NCBI RefSeq assembly: GCF_000001735.4
Contig: NC_003074.8
Coordinates: 20,839,261 to 20,903,260 of the forward strand
Reading direction: 5' to 3'
DNA length: 64,000 nucleotides
Source of the DNA: Arabidopsis thaliana
Taxonomy: Eukaryota > Streptophyta > Magnoliopsida > Brassicales > Brassicaceae
Part shown: positions 12,894-24,199 of the stretch, piece after piece
How positions within the stretch are numbered: the stretch's first letter is position 1
How the letters are laid out: each line of letters opens with the position of its first letter
Program-made: the position numbers and the translations under genes
The notes under the pieces: generated by a model
What the model was told of the DNA's origin: nothing
Database searches by the model: none
What the model saw: the letters and a program-made list of their open reading frames with translations, nothing else

Positions 12894-14695
12894 GAGCATC
12901 CCCATTGGGGAGTCCTAATTAAGGACTCCTTACAATTTTTTAATAGTAAATTTTAAGTAAATGAGAGTTTAGAGTTTTTGGTTGAATCTTTATAATTTTT
13001 AGTGTCCAATGGTGGAATCCTTAAGTGGAATCCTTAAGTGAGAAATTTTTCTTAGTTTGTGAAAAAGAGTGTTAATTGGGTAAAAGGAAGAGTGTGTATT
13101 AGGTTAAAGAAGAGTGTTTATTTGGTGAAAGAAGAATGTTTATTGGGTTTGTTGTAGAGAACAAGAAGAGTGGATACTTAAAACAATAACAGTGGATAAA
13201 AGAAGAGTGTTTTTGTATGCATATACAGAGACTTCAAAATTTAGAACAATGAAAACAAAATTATTGTTTAGCATACAAGTGATGTCATAGAATACACAAT
13301 AAGAACTAGTGTTTTCCGAATATTATTTTGTGGTGTACAAGCATTCAAACCAAAGTACAAACTTGTGGTGACTTAAAACATGTGGTCTCTTTTATACAAG
13401 TAATGTCGGCACTGGAGTGATTTAGAGAAGGTGGAAGCATTATTTAAGTCTGTAACAAAACAAGAAACCAACATTAAGAAGAGACATACAAGAACATTAA
13501 CATTAAGACAACCATATGGAACTTAAACTGAACACAAGCTTGTTTGCTACTTAAACTAAACACAAGCTTTATTCGAACTAAAACTGAAGACAAGTCATAT
13601 GGAACTTAAACTGAACACAAGTCACATTGGAACTAAAACTGAAGACAAGTCATATGGAACTTCTTACGAACACAAGTCATATTGAAACACAACACACTAA
13701 CACTGAAGACTAAACATTCACAAATAAGAAAACATAGAATACTTAAACTAAAGATTAAGACAACATATCACATTAAGACAAGTTTTATTAAAACTGAACA
13801 CATTAAGCTGAACACTCGTTTAGTCCGTTAACACAAGAATAAACAACAATATCATTAAAGCCGAAGTGATACAAGTCATATTGAACTTAAAGTAAAGAAA
13901 ACAGACATACAAGTTATCTAAGCTAAAACCACTTAGAGAACATAGACCATAACATGACATACAAGTGAATAAGCACCAAAAGAGTCACATTTTTATCTTA
14001 AAAACCAAAAGATCAAACACAAATTTGAACATAAAGCAAAGCCCAGAATCTGTATACAAATCCATATACTGAATTCGAAATCAATTGTTACAGATCAACT
14101 TGTAAGAAGCAATTACCAGATCAAAAGCACCAGACTTTAACTTGCAATCAAATTCAACCTAAACCCAGATAAACAATTAAGCATCAAAAGGAGCAAAAAA
14201 ATCAAAACTTCAATCACATATAAGAACCTTACCAGCAGACGAACCCACAAGCAGGATCCTATGAGCATCAACATTCTAACCAATCCACCGAAAAACAGCG
14301 CCACATCGTTGACCTCAGCAAAGCCGGTAAGAGTAGCTCTTCCGGTGGATTTTCTGACACCTCTTCGATCACGAATCTTGTGGATCGTATGAGAAGAGAG
14401 ACATGATAAAAAAAGAGACGATGAAGAATTTGATCCGTCGAAGTCGAAATTCGGAGAAAACAGGAGAGGAGAGAGGAGAGAAAGAAAAAAATAGTTTGGG
14501 AATGGGAAAGAAAAAAAAACACGGGAAAAGTTGTCATCCAATAATATACAGCCACGTCAGCGCACCTAATACACCCAAAAATACCTTAAACAAGGTTCGC
14601 ACCTTGGTTTATTACACCATTCTGATTTAATTTTTTGCTATTATTCATAAGGATTTTCTTAAAAAACTTGCAAGGTCCCTGCAATGGACATGCTC
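12894..14695. mobile_element. Non-autonomous PIF/Harbinger-like DNA transposon (1.8 kb)
   Basis: The left end reads GAGCATCCCCATTG and the right end, reverse-complemented, GAGCATGTCCATTG (12 of 14 matching). Each end is flanked by TTA (12891-12893 and 14696-14698), the 3-bp target duplication typical of PIF/Harbinger. Similarity between the arms continues patchily for about 100 bp. No transposase-like ORF is seen. The interior holds two degenerate repeat fields: GAAGAGTGTTTATT-like units at about 13070-13215 and ACTGAAGACAAGTCATATGG-like units at about 13520-13720. A GC-richer block at about 14280-14560 may be a relic of a promoter and first exon. Superfamily assignment rests on the target duplication and terminal repeats only. 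Confidence 0.8.
13520..13720. repeat. Degenerate tandem repeat inside the transposon
   Basis: Imperfect units of roughly 25-50 bp built on AACTAAAACTGAAGACAAGT and CATATGGAACTT, at least four copies in head-to-tail order. Likely internal amplification of the element. Confidence 0.6.
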
Positions 14696-14698
14696 TTA
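14696..14698. repeat. Target-site duplication TTA, right
   Basis: TTA directly after the right terminal repeat GGACATGCTC. Confidence 0.75.
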
Positions 14699-14734
14699 TG
14701 ATTCTTGACCTATCCTTGTCCGTAAAAAGGTAGT

Positions 14735-16185
14735 TCAGTTGGAAGAGACAGCGAGGTTTTTCTCAACTAGCTTCTCGAGTATGTTTGACTTGTATGTTGA
14801 AATGTCTGAATCTTCCAAGGAATTTGGAGTCGATTTGACGATAGAGAGTGCTCCATTAGAGCCTAGGAATTTAGCAGCTTCACCTGCAACTAAGGAAAGT
14901 TAGAAATTTTGAGATGCATTTGGCTTTAAACATATACTCAAAAAGATCAAAAGAGTTAACAATCCTGAGGTCCTTATATCCAATGAAATCTATCACGGAG
15001 ATGCAGAAGTAGAAGAATCACACAAGATTATGTTAAACCAAGACTTGCCTGATTTAGAGAGAGCAGCAAGAGCCTTTAGGGCTTCTTTCCTTGTCTTGTC
15101 ATCTTTAGCACTTCCCAACATATGTAGTAGCTCTTGAGCCCCACCCATCTCTACAACCTTCATCCTCCTTTCATCTATACAGACCAAACCAAAAGAGTAC
15201 AATACATCAGCCAGAAAACAAGTTCATCACTGGTGAGACTAAATAAGTATCTTAAGCAATCCATCAGAGAGTAACTCTGAGTCTTACCATCAATAGCGAA
15301 ACGGGAAAGCCGAGAAGCTCCCATTCTCTTAAACAAAGGATCCTTCACATGTAAAAGCGATATTGATTGATGAATTAAGTTATCACCTAACCCAAATAAG
15401 TGACAATCAGTGATCCACCATTAATAAAAAAATGTAAGAGCTGATTAGATATAGAGATTCATTCACATACCTAAGTAAGGGAAAAACTGGTATCCAATAT
15501 ACGTTGCTGTGCCCGCAAAGAAAATTTTGAGACACCAACCTATTTTCCTCTCAGCTTCTTCCTCCAATGTAAGGTCATCTAGAAAATGAAAGCAAAGCTA
15601 AGAACATAACACACCCAAACCTAAAGGCCCTTTACTTCTTTTGATGAGTCCAAGTCACACTCTTCTCTACTCTTATGACTACTTCATGATTGTTTCTAAG
15701 ACTAAAGTACGGATTCATCAAACAAAGCAACCACTTTGGAGTAAAATTACAAGCAAATGTGATTGAAATCGAGACTCTCACTACTAGTGTGAAGTGAGAA
15801 ATGGACTTCAATTACAACTACTTAACCAAAAGCTCATCAGATTTTCGAATCAATCTACTTCATTCTATCTTAATCTGGTGTAAATTTAAGACCATGAGTC
15901 GATCCTTTCACAGATTATAGACTTGATTGAAAAAAAGACAAAAGGAAAAAAGGAGGCACCTTTCTTGTTCGACGAGGAGAAATTTCGAGATCGAGGATTC
16001 GCGTTTCGTGCCCTGCAAAAATGCTGCAAATTTTACTTCAGATTCCAGAAGAATCGGTAACGACCCGTTAAACCCATTGATGAAGAGAAAGACAAGGAAA
16101 AGCTTATAAACGGGTAAAGAGAGGAAATTTCAGATGAAGAATTTTGGGTAATTACGTTAGCTATGCGAGCAGTAAGAATCCGCAT
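14735..16185 (-). CDS. Small ARM-repeat-like protein, probably mitochondrial
   Basis: Start at 16185 (MRILTARIAN). Exon 2 must begin with HFCRARNANPRSRNFSSSNK to keep phase. The Arg/Ser-rich, acid-poor first 30 residues look like a mitochondrial presequence. Then come DDLTLEEEAERKIGWCLKIF, a hydrophobic stretch FFAGTATYIGYQFFPYLG that could be a membrane anchor, and one to two armadillo-like helical repeats (MKVVEMGGAQELLHMLGSA, then DDKTRKEALKALAALSKSG). The last exon, 14735-14883, ends EKNLAVSSN. Total 191 residues by my splicing. The final intron has a GC donor. Its stop lies only about 40 bp from the Harbinger-like element, so the 3' UTR probably enters it. Molecular role unknown. Confidence 0.88.
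14884..15048 (-). other. GC-AG intron in the ARM-like gene
   Basis: Donor TCAG|GCAAGT (minus strand; exon ends 15049) and acceptor TTGCAG|GTGAAG. The nearest GT alternative (after GGCAA) gives an immediate stop, so the GC donor is required for KSG-EAAKFLG. Confidence 0.88.
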
Positions 16186-17363
16186 GATTTGTCGAAGCTC
16201 GAAATCTTCTTCGTCGTCTTCCTTTGTCGATGTTCTTTGGTCCTTGGGAGGTTTTAGTAAATAGAAAAAATAAACTAGATTTCAGCTTAAGCATTGGAGA
16301 AGAGTTTTTTGATTGTTGAAAAATAAAAAAACTTTGAGACTGGCTTGTTTAGCTCAGGTAGAGTGAAGAACCTGGGCCTCATAGAGCCCGTAAAATAGCT
16401 AATGGGCCTTCTTGTGCTTTCATGTTGAAGATTATATGGGCCCTGTATCTGTTTATCTTCATTTCCTTCTTTTCTAGTCGGCTACGAATACAGTATATTT
16501 GTTACGGTGAAATCATGCTATGTGCAAAATATATGTTTTTATAAAATATAGATTAAAAAAAGAAGAAAAGGTGATGTTTTGGTAGCCCAAAGCCGCCCCC
16601 GTGACCTAATTCTCTATGATAATTTTGTCACTTAGAGAAGAAGAGAGTGGGGCAGATGGAATGGGTTTTATTTTTGTACATTCTTGTTAAGATCTCAATG
16701 TTATTTTGTCCTTTTGGTCCTTTCTAAATTTTTCAATTACAGTCCATATATACAAATTACATATCTTGTAGTTTAACTAATGACTTGTCTTTAACAACAC
16801 CCATATATATATATGTAACCAGAGAGTCTGAGAGAGACATTGACAATGCAGCATCCCAAGAATATATGTATGAGGATTTAAATTCGTATGAAGTGATTTG
16901 ATTTGAACAAAACAACGCATTTTAACATAGCGGTTAGACCTTAGACGTTAGTCATATAATATTATCAAAGCTAAGTACAAGAATATCATTTCCCTAATAC
17001 AATGGAAGCCGTCTAATGATCTCTTCACACGTGGTATTGGTCTAGTAGCCTCTGCAATGTTGGATTATCCAGTTTTTGTTCTTTTTGGTCACAGGATTTC
17101 TTAAGTTTTTGTTAAAATCATAAAATTATCAAGATGTGCAGTTAGGTGTCATACAATGATATTTGATTCGGACAAGGGAATACGATTCATATGGGGAGAA
17201 GACAAAGGATATATAGCTGTCAAGAACACGAGACCTTCTTACATTTTTATATTTTGTTTTTTATACAGTTATACTTACTTATACAAGGAAAGATTGAAGA
17301 AATGAATAAGGAAATAAACTAATTTATTAGTTTTGATTACCTAGTCATTTTTCACCCGAATTT

Positions 17364-17381
17364 TGTGTGTGTGTGTGTGTG
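17364..17381. repeat. (TG)n microsatellite
   Basis: Nine TG units. Confidence 0.9.
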
Positions 17382-18781
17382 GGTGGAAATTTTTGTTTAT
17401 ACATTTGTTATGGCCTATACTTTGACTATACATCGTAAATTTCTCGAAACAATTTAGGGTTATATTAAAAAAATTCAAAAAAAACAAGTGAAGTGGTTTT
17501 GGCAATTTTTAAAATTGACTGCTTTACAAAATGACATTTAAAAACTCATTTGACAGTGGCTGTAAGAAAAACAAACAAATCATTGACATTCTTAGAATTT
17601 TTTTTTTGTAAAGATCGTTCCTATCTTTTTTATCTCTATATAAAATAACCTGAGTCTACACATCAACCTCAAATGTCAGAGTTGTAAAATTATTTTCTGC
17701 TCGAGTGTAGTGTGTAGTACATATCATATTTGTATTATTATTTTTCTTTATCTAAAATACTCTCGACTGTTTTTTCACACGCATTTAAATTTTTTTTAAT
17801 TATATATACAATAATATTAATGTGTGGACACAAACCCACTTCTATATAAGCCGAAGTAAAACACGAATAATATGCAGCAGTACAAATATATTTTCTTGCA
17901 GAATATATGGGAAGAGACCAAATCTCCTTTGTATGTGAACTTTTGATGTCCAAACTCTCTCGCTCACGTCCCTTTCTCTCTACTCTATGTGGACAACAAA
18001 ACCATTTCTTTCTCAGCTTTAGAGATTAATAGGTTTTGTTTTTCTTATTATGTCGTCAAATTGTGCATGTGAATGTACTTCCCAAAATGCAAATCACGTG
18101 ACTGCCATTTTCTTTGGTAAATCCGAGCAATTGAAACCCTAAATATCTATCGTTTTTTTATTATTAAACAATTAATTAATGAGGAGAAAACAGACTGTAA
18201 AAGTAGAAGAATATGAGAAATGGTAGGGATATCTATGAATCTATACGTGACAAGGAAGAGCATGCCTATTGTGTAGAGTGTTTTTTTTTTGTGGTGATGA
18301 TTAATCGGCACACGTGAATTGATGGGTACTCTTATTAGTTTATATGTCCTTGTGGAATATAGACAATTCTATACTCTTATATGCTCATCACATTTCATAC
18401 TTTTATTTGCAAATATTAAAGCTAGCCTTTATCAAACTAAAAGTTTTTTAAAAAAAATTCTAAGATGAAACATTTTTTTTTTGTTTGAGGGTTTTCTAAT
18501 GAATGAACTAAATAAATTATTTTGGATATATACACAATTGTTTTCATAACCGGTTTCCTAATAGCTCAGTCATAATATTAATTCTTGTAATGCTATTAAC
18601 CATTAACCCCCAAAATAGTCAAATTCTAAGAAGTTTTTCTAATCCACAACTAATGCAAAATTTGGCGTTTCTACTCATTGATTTGTACTTATATGAAAAA
18701 TAAAAATATTTTGATCTAATAGATAATAAAAAAAAATAAAAAAGAAAACCAAGTTGTGCATTTGAAATTCGCGTATAGGTG

Positions 18782-18801
18782 AAGAGAGAGAGAGAGAGAG
18801 A
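18782..18801. repeat. (GA)n microsatellite
   Basis: About ten GA units. Confidence 0.85.
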
Positions 18802-19680
18802 AGGCCATGCATAAAGATCCCCGTGAGGTGTGTTTGGAGGCATTCCAATATCACAACGAACATTCTTCTGTTTGCTTTTATCCTCTTCGTCAACTTCTTT
18901 CGATGCTCCTATTTTAATAATGTAGATAAACATTTCATAGTTTAAACATTATATATACTCAAGAATCACTCATACGCAGACATATACGCCTTCGAAGAGA
19001 GTTGGTCATGTCCAATTACGGCACAATAAATGTAGATTATAAGCATACAAATCAGCTCACCAAGATTGAAAAGGGCATAACCTGATAATACACTTGAATA
19101 TTTACGTTCACAAATGGATCGTAATTTGTACCTTAAAATTGATGGATGTACCATCATTTAACCGGAAATATTAAGTTGAGCCGAAGTCCACACTAATCTT
19201 CGACACTTGTGAATAGTCTGGTAAAACTATGGGTACAAAATTCTTGATGTGTTGGAGTAATGCAAAACATACAAATATTATATTTACATTGCTTAACTTA
19301 TTAAATATTAATATAGCAACAAGCTAATGTATATAGAAGAAAAAATCGATTTAGTAATTTCTTTACGTTTTTACGTTTGTAAGTGTTCTCACGTAAATAT
19401 ATATTAAAAAAAAACAAAGAATATGGAACATCGTGTAATTAGGCATAGAGGTAATCAAGTAATTCACGAGATACCAATCGAATTTGTCCGTATATCACAT
19501 TTTGTAGAAATAAAGAGAGACTACAAGGTAGACATGTGAGAGACGATCGAGAGGATCCTATAAACTTTAAAGAATCTCAGATCTCTACTTCCTCTTTCTC
19601 TCTCACACACATATACACATTCTCTATATATATAGAAGAGAACCAAAAAGTAGGAGAAGAAGAAGCTAAAACATATAAGA

Positions 19681-21042
19681 ATGGTTTCGAGAGAACACAA
19701 GAGAGGTTCCTCTCTGCGTGAGAAGTTTCATTTGCTTCGTTCAATCACTGATTCTCATGCTGTAATTTTATTCCACACCATTCTCTTTTCTTACTTTGTT
19801 TCTTATTTTGATCTATGATACTAAATCAAAATCAGTCTAGCTACTACTTATATATTTACTATCTCTCTATATATATGTGATTTCAATTGATATATGAACA
19901 TTCGTATTCACATATATATATAAACTTTTTTCACATATATATACTTTGGCATGCCGATTTATCATTACTTGATTTATATATCTCTTTACATACATTAATT
20001 AGAGAGATCAAACTAATTTACTTCGTACAAATTACATATCTACGTAGCTTTAATTTTATTTTCATATACATGAATGAAACTCTGGTTTGGCGGCTGATCA
20101 TTAATAAATTCGAAATTTTGACTAATCGATGATAGAGCCTTTTTCCTTTCTTAAAGTGCCTTCTTCATTGAGAAAAGAGAGAGAGAAATTTTGAATGAGA
20201 AAACGTCAAAAACTATATGAAACTTAGAAACTATCTATATATGTGTGGTTGCTATTTTAGTTTTTATTTTTGTCTATATAGTTTTACTTCTCGGACAATT
20301 ACTTGATGATCCGCTCCTAGACATAATGAACATATACTACAATAAAATACATATTATAAGGGCCGAAGTATGATCGCGAAAAGGGACTAAACTTGTAGTT
20401 TGAGTATTTAAATTAAACTAAATCACTAATATGTTTGCTGCGCGCACGTTTTGCAGGAGAGCGAAACATCTATCATAGTGGATGCATCAAAATATATCAA
20501 AAAGCTTAAGCAGAAGGTAGAAAAAATCAACAATGCGACCACGTCTGAGCAATCTTTCCGTGAATCTTCCGATCCAAATCCTATGGTACAAACAAATAAA
20601 TTACCCATTGATGCATTTCTACTAAGAAGCATTGATTAACTTTGGGATTTTGATTTGTATTGGTAGGTTACAGTGGAAACCCTAGAGAAGGGGTTCATGA
20701 TAAAGGTAATGTCAAGGAAGAATGAGGCAGGCATGTTGGTTTGTGTTCTTGAAACCTTTGAAGATCTTGGACTTGATGTTGTTGAAGCTAGGGTTTCATG
20801 TACTGACACATTTAGCTTGCATGCCATTGGTTCATCAAATGTAAACACAGTTCTTCCTTACCATCACTTTATATAGAGTCCATTAATCATGATCATTATA
20901 ATCACTAATGGTATATTGAAAATTTATTTACTTTTACTTAAATAATTAAATACAGAATGATGATGGAGACTGCATAGATGCTGAAGCAGTGAAACAGGCA
21001 GTGGCAGAAGCAATAAGGACCTGGAGTGATAGCCATGCATGA
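19681..21042 (+). CDS. Atypical HLH/ACT-like transcription regulator (SCREAM-like)
   Basis: Exons 19681-19761 (27 codons), 20457-20585 (43), 20667-20840 (58), 20956-21042 (28 plus stop): 156 residues. The N-terminus MVSREHKRGSSLREKFHLLR resembles a shortened basic region and helix 1, the loop is SITDSHAESE, and helix 2 is TSIIVDASKYIKKLKQKVEK running into a zipper. After a Ser/Asn linker, VTVETLEKGFMIKVMSRKNE to SCTDTFSLHAIGSS looks like the ACT-like fold at the C-terminus of many plant bHLH proteins. The basic region lacks the His-Glu-Arg triplet needed for E-box contact, so it may act through dimerisation. Nuclear role inferred. A long first intron (about 700 bp) is present. Confidence 0.88.
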
Positions 21043-21638
21043 TTCAAAAAGGCTAGACATATATGATCAAGTATTCATTAGATTTTCTATATATATAATT
21101 TACATTTGTTTTACCTAAAAAGAGATCTTTAGATAGACATATGATCAAGGAAAATAAATCAATTGTATGTCTCTCTGATTATCAAATCTGTCAATTAATT
21201 TCTTTAGCAGCAAGTTAGTTAATTCATCACTAATATGCGAAAACGTGTATAGCTTGATCATATTGGAGATTCAAAAGGACACTATTCCTATTCTCTAGTG
21301 AATTTGACCAGCTCAAAAGCAAAGAAGATCCTCTCTATCCATTTCGCTTCTTCAACTCTGTTCCCTTTTCTGTCGATTCGATTTTAAAACCGCCCAAGGG
21401 AACGATAATCTTTTGCCACTTAAACCCTTCGCTAGGTTATGAACGGTTAATACTTAATATGTCCCAATCGTTGGTTTGATGGGCTTTATATATGTTACTG
21501 TTAGTGGGCCGGAATATGGGCCATGCGTAAAACATATTTTCCTTTTATCAAACAAAGAAAAGGTCTAGCTTGGAAGATTAAAGATCAATCAAGTAACAGC
21601 TATAGAAGAAACATTCATTGATAATCTCACTAATTTAA
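21043..21638. promoter_or_regulatory. Convergent spacer holding an orphan promoter-like block
   Basis: Lies between two gene 3' ends. It contains TGGGCT (21480-21485), TGGGCC (21505-21510), TGGGCC (21517-21522) and, read on the minus strand, a TATATAAAG box at about 21484-21493, a GAAG-rich leader and an ATG at 21342 with a 9-codon ORF. No annotated-type gene fits. Confidence 0.45.
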
Positions 21639-22875
21639 TTAGTCACGTCTCTTGCTTCTCGTTTCCATCAAGAACGCCCTTGTGATCTCCACACATAGAT
21701 GTTGGTTTTTCTGAGAGAAAGGTTCGTACTTATCCGAGAAAACGACGTCGTCCATGTTCCGCACCACGAACCCTACACAAGCCTCCTTCAGCGTCTTGCT
21801 CGAACCAAGATCCGAGACATCAAGAACGTTAAGAACACTAGAGATGTCCAAGGAACTTAACATATATTGCTCGCACAACTCTTGCAAGTAATGAATCATG
21901 TACTTATCTGCTGCAATAAACAACGCGTAGACATTTTTCTCCAACTTATCTGAAGCCAATGTACCGGTGTATAGAAACTCCAAGAGAGCTTGAAGTTGCT
22001 CGGAATTTAGTTCTTGGAGCGTTATGGCGTATTCTGGAGCGGTTTTGCATCCATCTGAGTCTAGAATGTTCTTAAAGATCTCAGATTTTGAAGCCTACAT
22101 ATATATAAGCACCCAACTCGTTTTTAGAAAACAAAATTTAATGGTTGCGTCATGTTAAAATATTTTACTTTATTTTTTTTTCTATTTAATTTGTACTTTT
22201 GAAATTGTTTACATAAACATCAAACGCCATTGAATTTTTATTTAAACCCTATAAATTATTGTATTTTTAAAATGTCAACATCCTATTATAAAACTAACCA
22301 TGCCATAAAATTAAATTTTAAAAGAGAGTAGCTAGCGATCATTGAATTACCAGCAAAGCTCTATGTGCAGGAATTGGAGGGCCATCATCGCCCGGTTTTA
22401 GAAGAATATCAGCATGAAGCTGTTCTTTGAAACCCGACACAAAGCTGCTTAAGAAGACTATTCTTTTCTTCTGTTCTTCTTCGGTTTCTTTCATGTTTTT
22501 CATCCATTTGATCACCTTCTCTAATGGTTGCGGCTGAAATTCTCGCACAAATATATAGTTAAAAATCATTAAGCCAATAAATTAATGTGTTTTGATTTCT
22601 AAAAAATAATTGAAATGTTTTATAAATTAAAGACTACTTAGTGCAAATACACATAAGAAGCTTACCTCACAAGAAAACAAAGGAGACGAAGAAATAGAGG
22701 AGCCATTATTGATGGTGGAATTATGGTTCGATTTGTCATGACGATCTTCTTTCGAGCCCTCAAGTTTCTTGAGCAGCGCAATTGTTGTTCTAGCCCCTTC
22801 GTAGCATGATCCACATATTGTGTTTCTTGGTGGTCTTAATATAGATGGCATTGTGGTGCAGATTGAGCAATCCAT
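21639..22875 (-). CDS. BTB/POZ domain protein with N-terminal Cys-rich segment
   Basis: Probably a substrate adaptor for CUL3 ubiquitin ligases, as for other BTB proteins. Exon 1 22666-22875 (70 codons), exon 2 22351-22533 (61), exon 3 21639-22094 (151 plus stop): 282 residues. The N-terminus MDCSICTTMPSI to GSCYEGA carries CxxC and CxxC pairs, a possible small zinc site. The BTB fold runs from LHADILLKPGDDGPPIPAHR (D-I-L...HRALL core) through ASKSEIFKNIL, LLEFLYTGTL and LFIAADKYMIHYLQELCEQY. A short BACK-like tail follows and ends ETRSKRRD. Clean splice sites; no lesions. Confidence 0.93.
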
Positions 22876-24199
22876 TTAATGTTCTTGGTTTGTAGTTTCC
22901 TCTTCTCTACCTCGCAATTTTTGGAGTAAACTTGAGAATATGAAGAAGATCAATAGAGGAAGATGATGGAGGAGCAGTTTCTTGCTTCGAACGCAAGTTG
23001 GTAAAGTATGGTTCAAGAATTGGTTAGAGATGGCTACGTTCTTGAAACATTTTTAAATATATTTTTCGTTAATAATCAACTCGGTACATGATTGTTTCCG
23101 TAAAGAGTTGTTGAGCATAATTTAACAAATAAAACAACGTAGATGAAATGATTAAGACATGAAGGAATCTTTTAGGGGCAGTTGTATAGTTGGAACTTGG
23201 AACCTTCATGGGATGTTATATACTTAATTAATTTAATGAAACAAATCCAATATATTTATTAATTTGTTTATTATATGCTTGACTGGATATATGTATATGC
23301 TTCGCATGTATATGATCGATGCTAACCGTACATAATTTAGTAAAGTTAACTCATGAAGAATGATTTAGAGAGTAGATAAGAATACAGAGATTTGAGATAC
23401 GATAGATAGCTTCAAAAGCTAAAAGACGTAAAAAGTTGGTAAAGAAGAAAAGGACTTTCCAACCTTTCAACAGCAAATATGTGTAGTGTAAGCACGTCGC
23501 TCCTATAGCTTCAACATTAATTGACTTAATTTTTGGGAAAAATATTAATTAATAACTCATTAATTTTGTAAGAATGTGCAATCCAAATCTTAGCACGAAT
23601 TGTTTTCTGAATGGATTAGCTAGATTAGTGTATACTAATCACACCCATATAGTAATTCAGGTAAGATGATAACTCAAATTTGAATCCACATGAATATTAT
23701 GTACTATTAGGGCCACATATATAACAAAATAAGTTATTAGTCTATTTGGTTTTGGGCTTATATAAATACCAAGGGGAGTTCAAACTTCAAATCCCATCCT
23801 AATGTCCAACTTCTTACAAAAATATGTAAATAGACCAGAAAAACTTTTGCTTGGGGCTTCCAAGTTCTTCAGGCCGGCTCATCTTACAATTTTCTCTTGA
23901 AAATGGTTCATTCTGTTTTTGCCTATTTTCAGACAGATGTCTGAATGGATTGAGTTTTATAATAAGTCAAAGTTAAGACTCTCGCAGTATTTAATTAACT
24001 AGTAAAACACTTAAAACTTCTTATAAAAGAAAGTCGGACCAACATGGGTCCAACATCTTGTTATCAATAGTTGAAAAAGGTATACATACATAAAGATATT
24101 AGGTATTTAGAGGAAGCATTTCTTACAACAACACACAAAAGCAAAAGATAAAGAAGCATTGTAAAGGTAGATTAGCCTTCCTTTTCATCGTTAGTATAC
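22876..24199. other. Spacer upstream of the BTB gene and downstream of CCH
   Basis: BTB gene promoter in the first few hundred bases. A plus-strand TATATAAATA box at about 23759-23768 with TGGGCT just before it is followed only by a 32-codon ORF (about 23802). Otherwise nothing supported. Confidence 0.45.

Larger units (their letters stand above)
16186..19680. promoter_or_regulatory. Long spacer with the promoters of two divergent genes
   Basis: About 3.5 kb, AT-rich. TGGGCC/TGGGCT motifs at about 16375-16445 belong to the ARM-like gene on the minus strand. A (TG)9 microsatellite lies at 17364-17381 and a (GA)n tract at 18782-18801. The last 150 bp is a CT/GA-rich leader for the gene at 19681. 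No coding region or bordered transposon seen. Confidence 0.5.

Noticed and set aside
14137-14555. Two long minus-strand ORFs (134 and 95 codons) inside the Harbinger-like element
   Set aside because: Composition is Phe/Ser/Leu-rich from reading a GA-rich tract backwards; no transposase motif. Not called as genes.
23759-23900. TATATAAATA box with a 32-codon ORF on the plus strand
   Set aside because: Single TGGGCT plus TATA in AT-rich DNA; the ORF is short and unrecognised, and there is less support than for the block at 21.3-21.5 kb.
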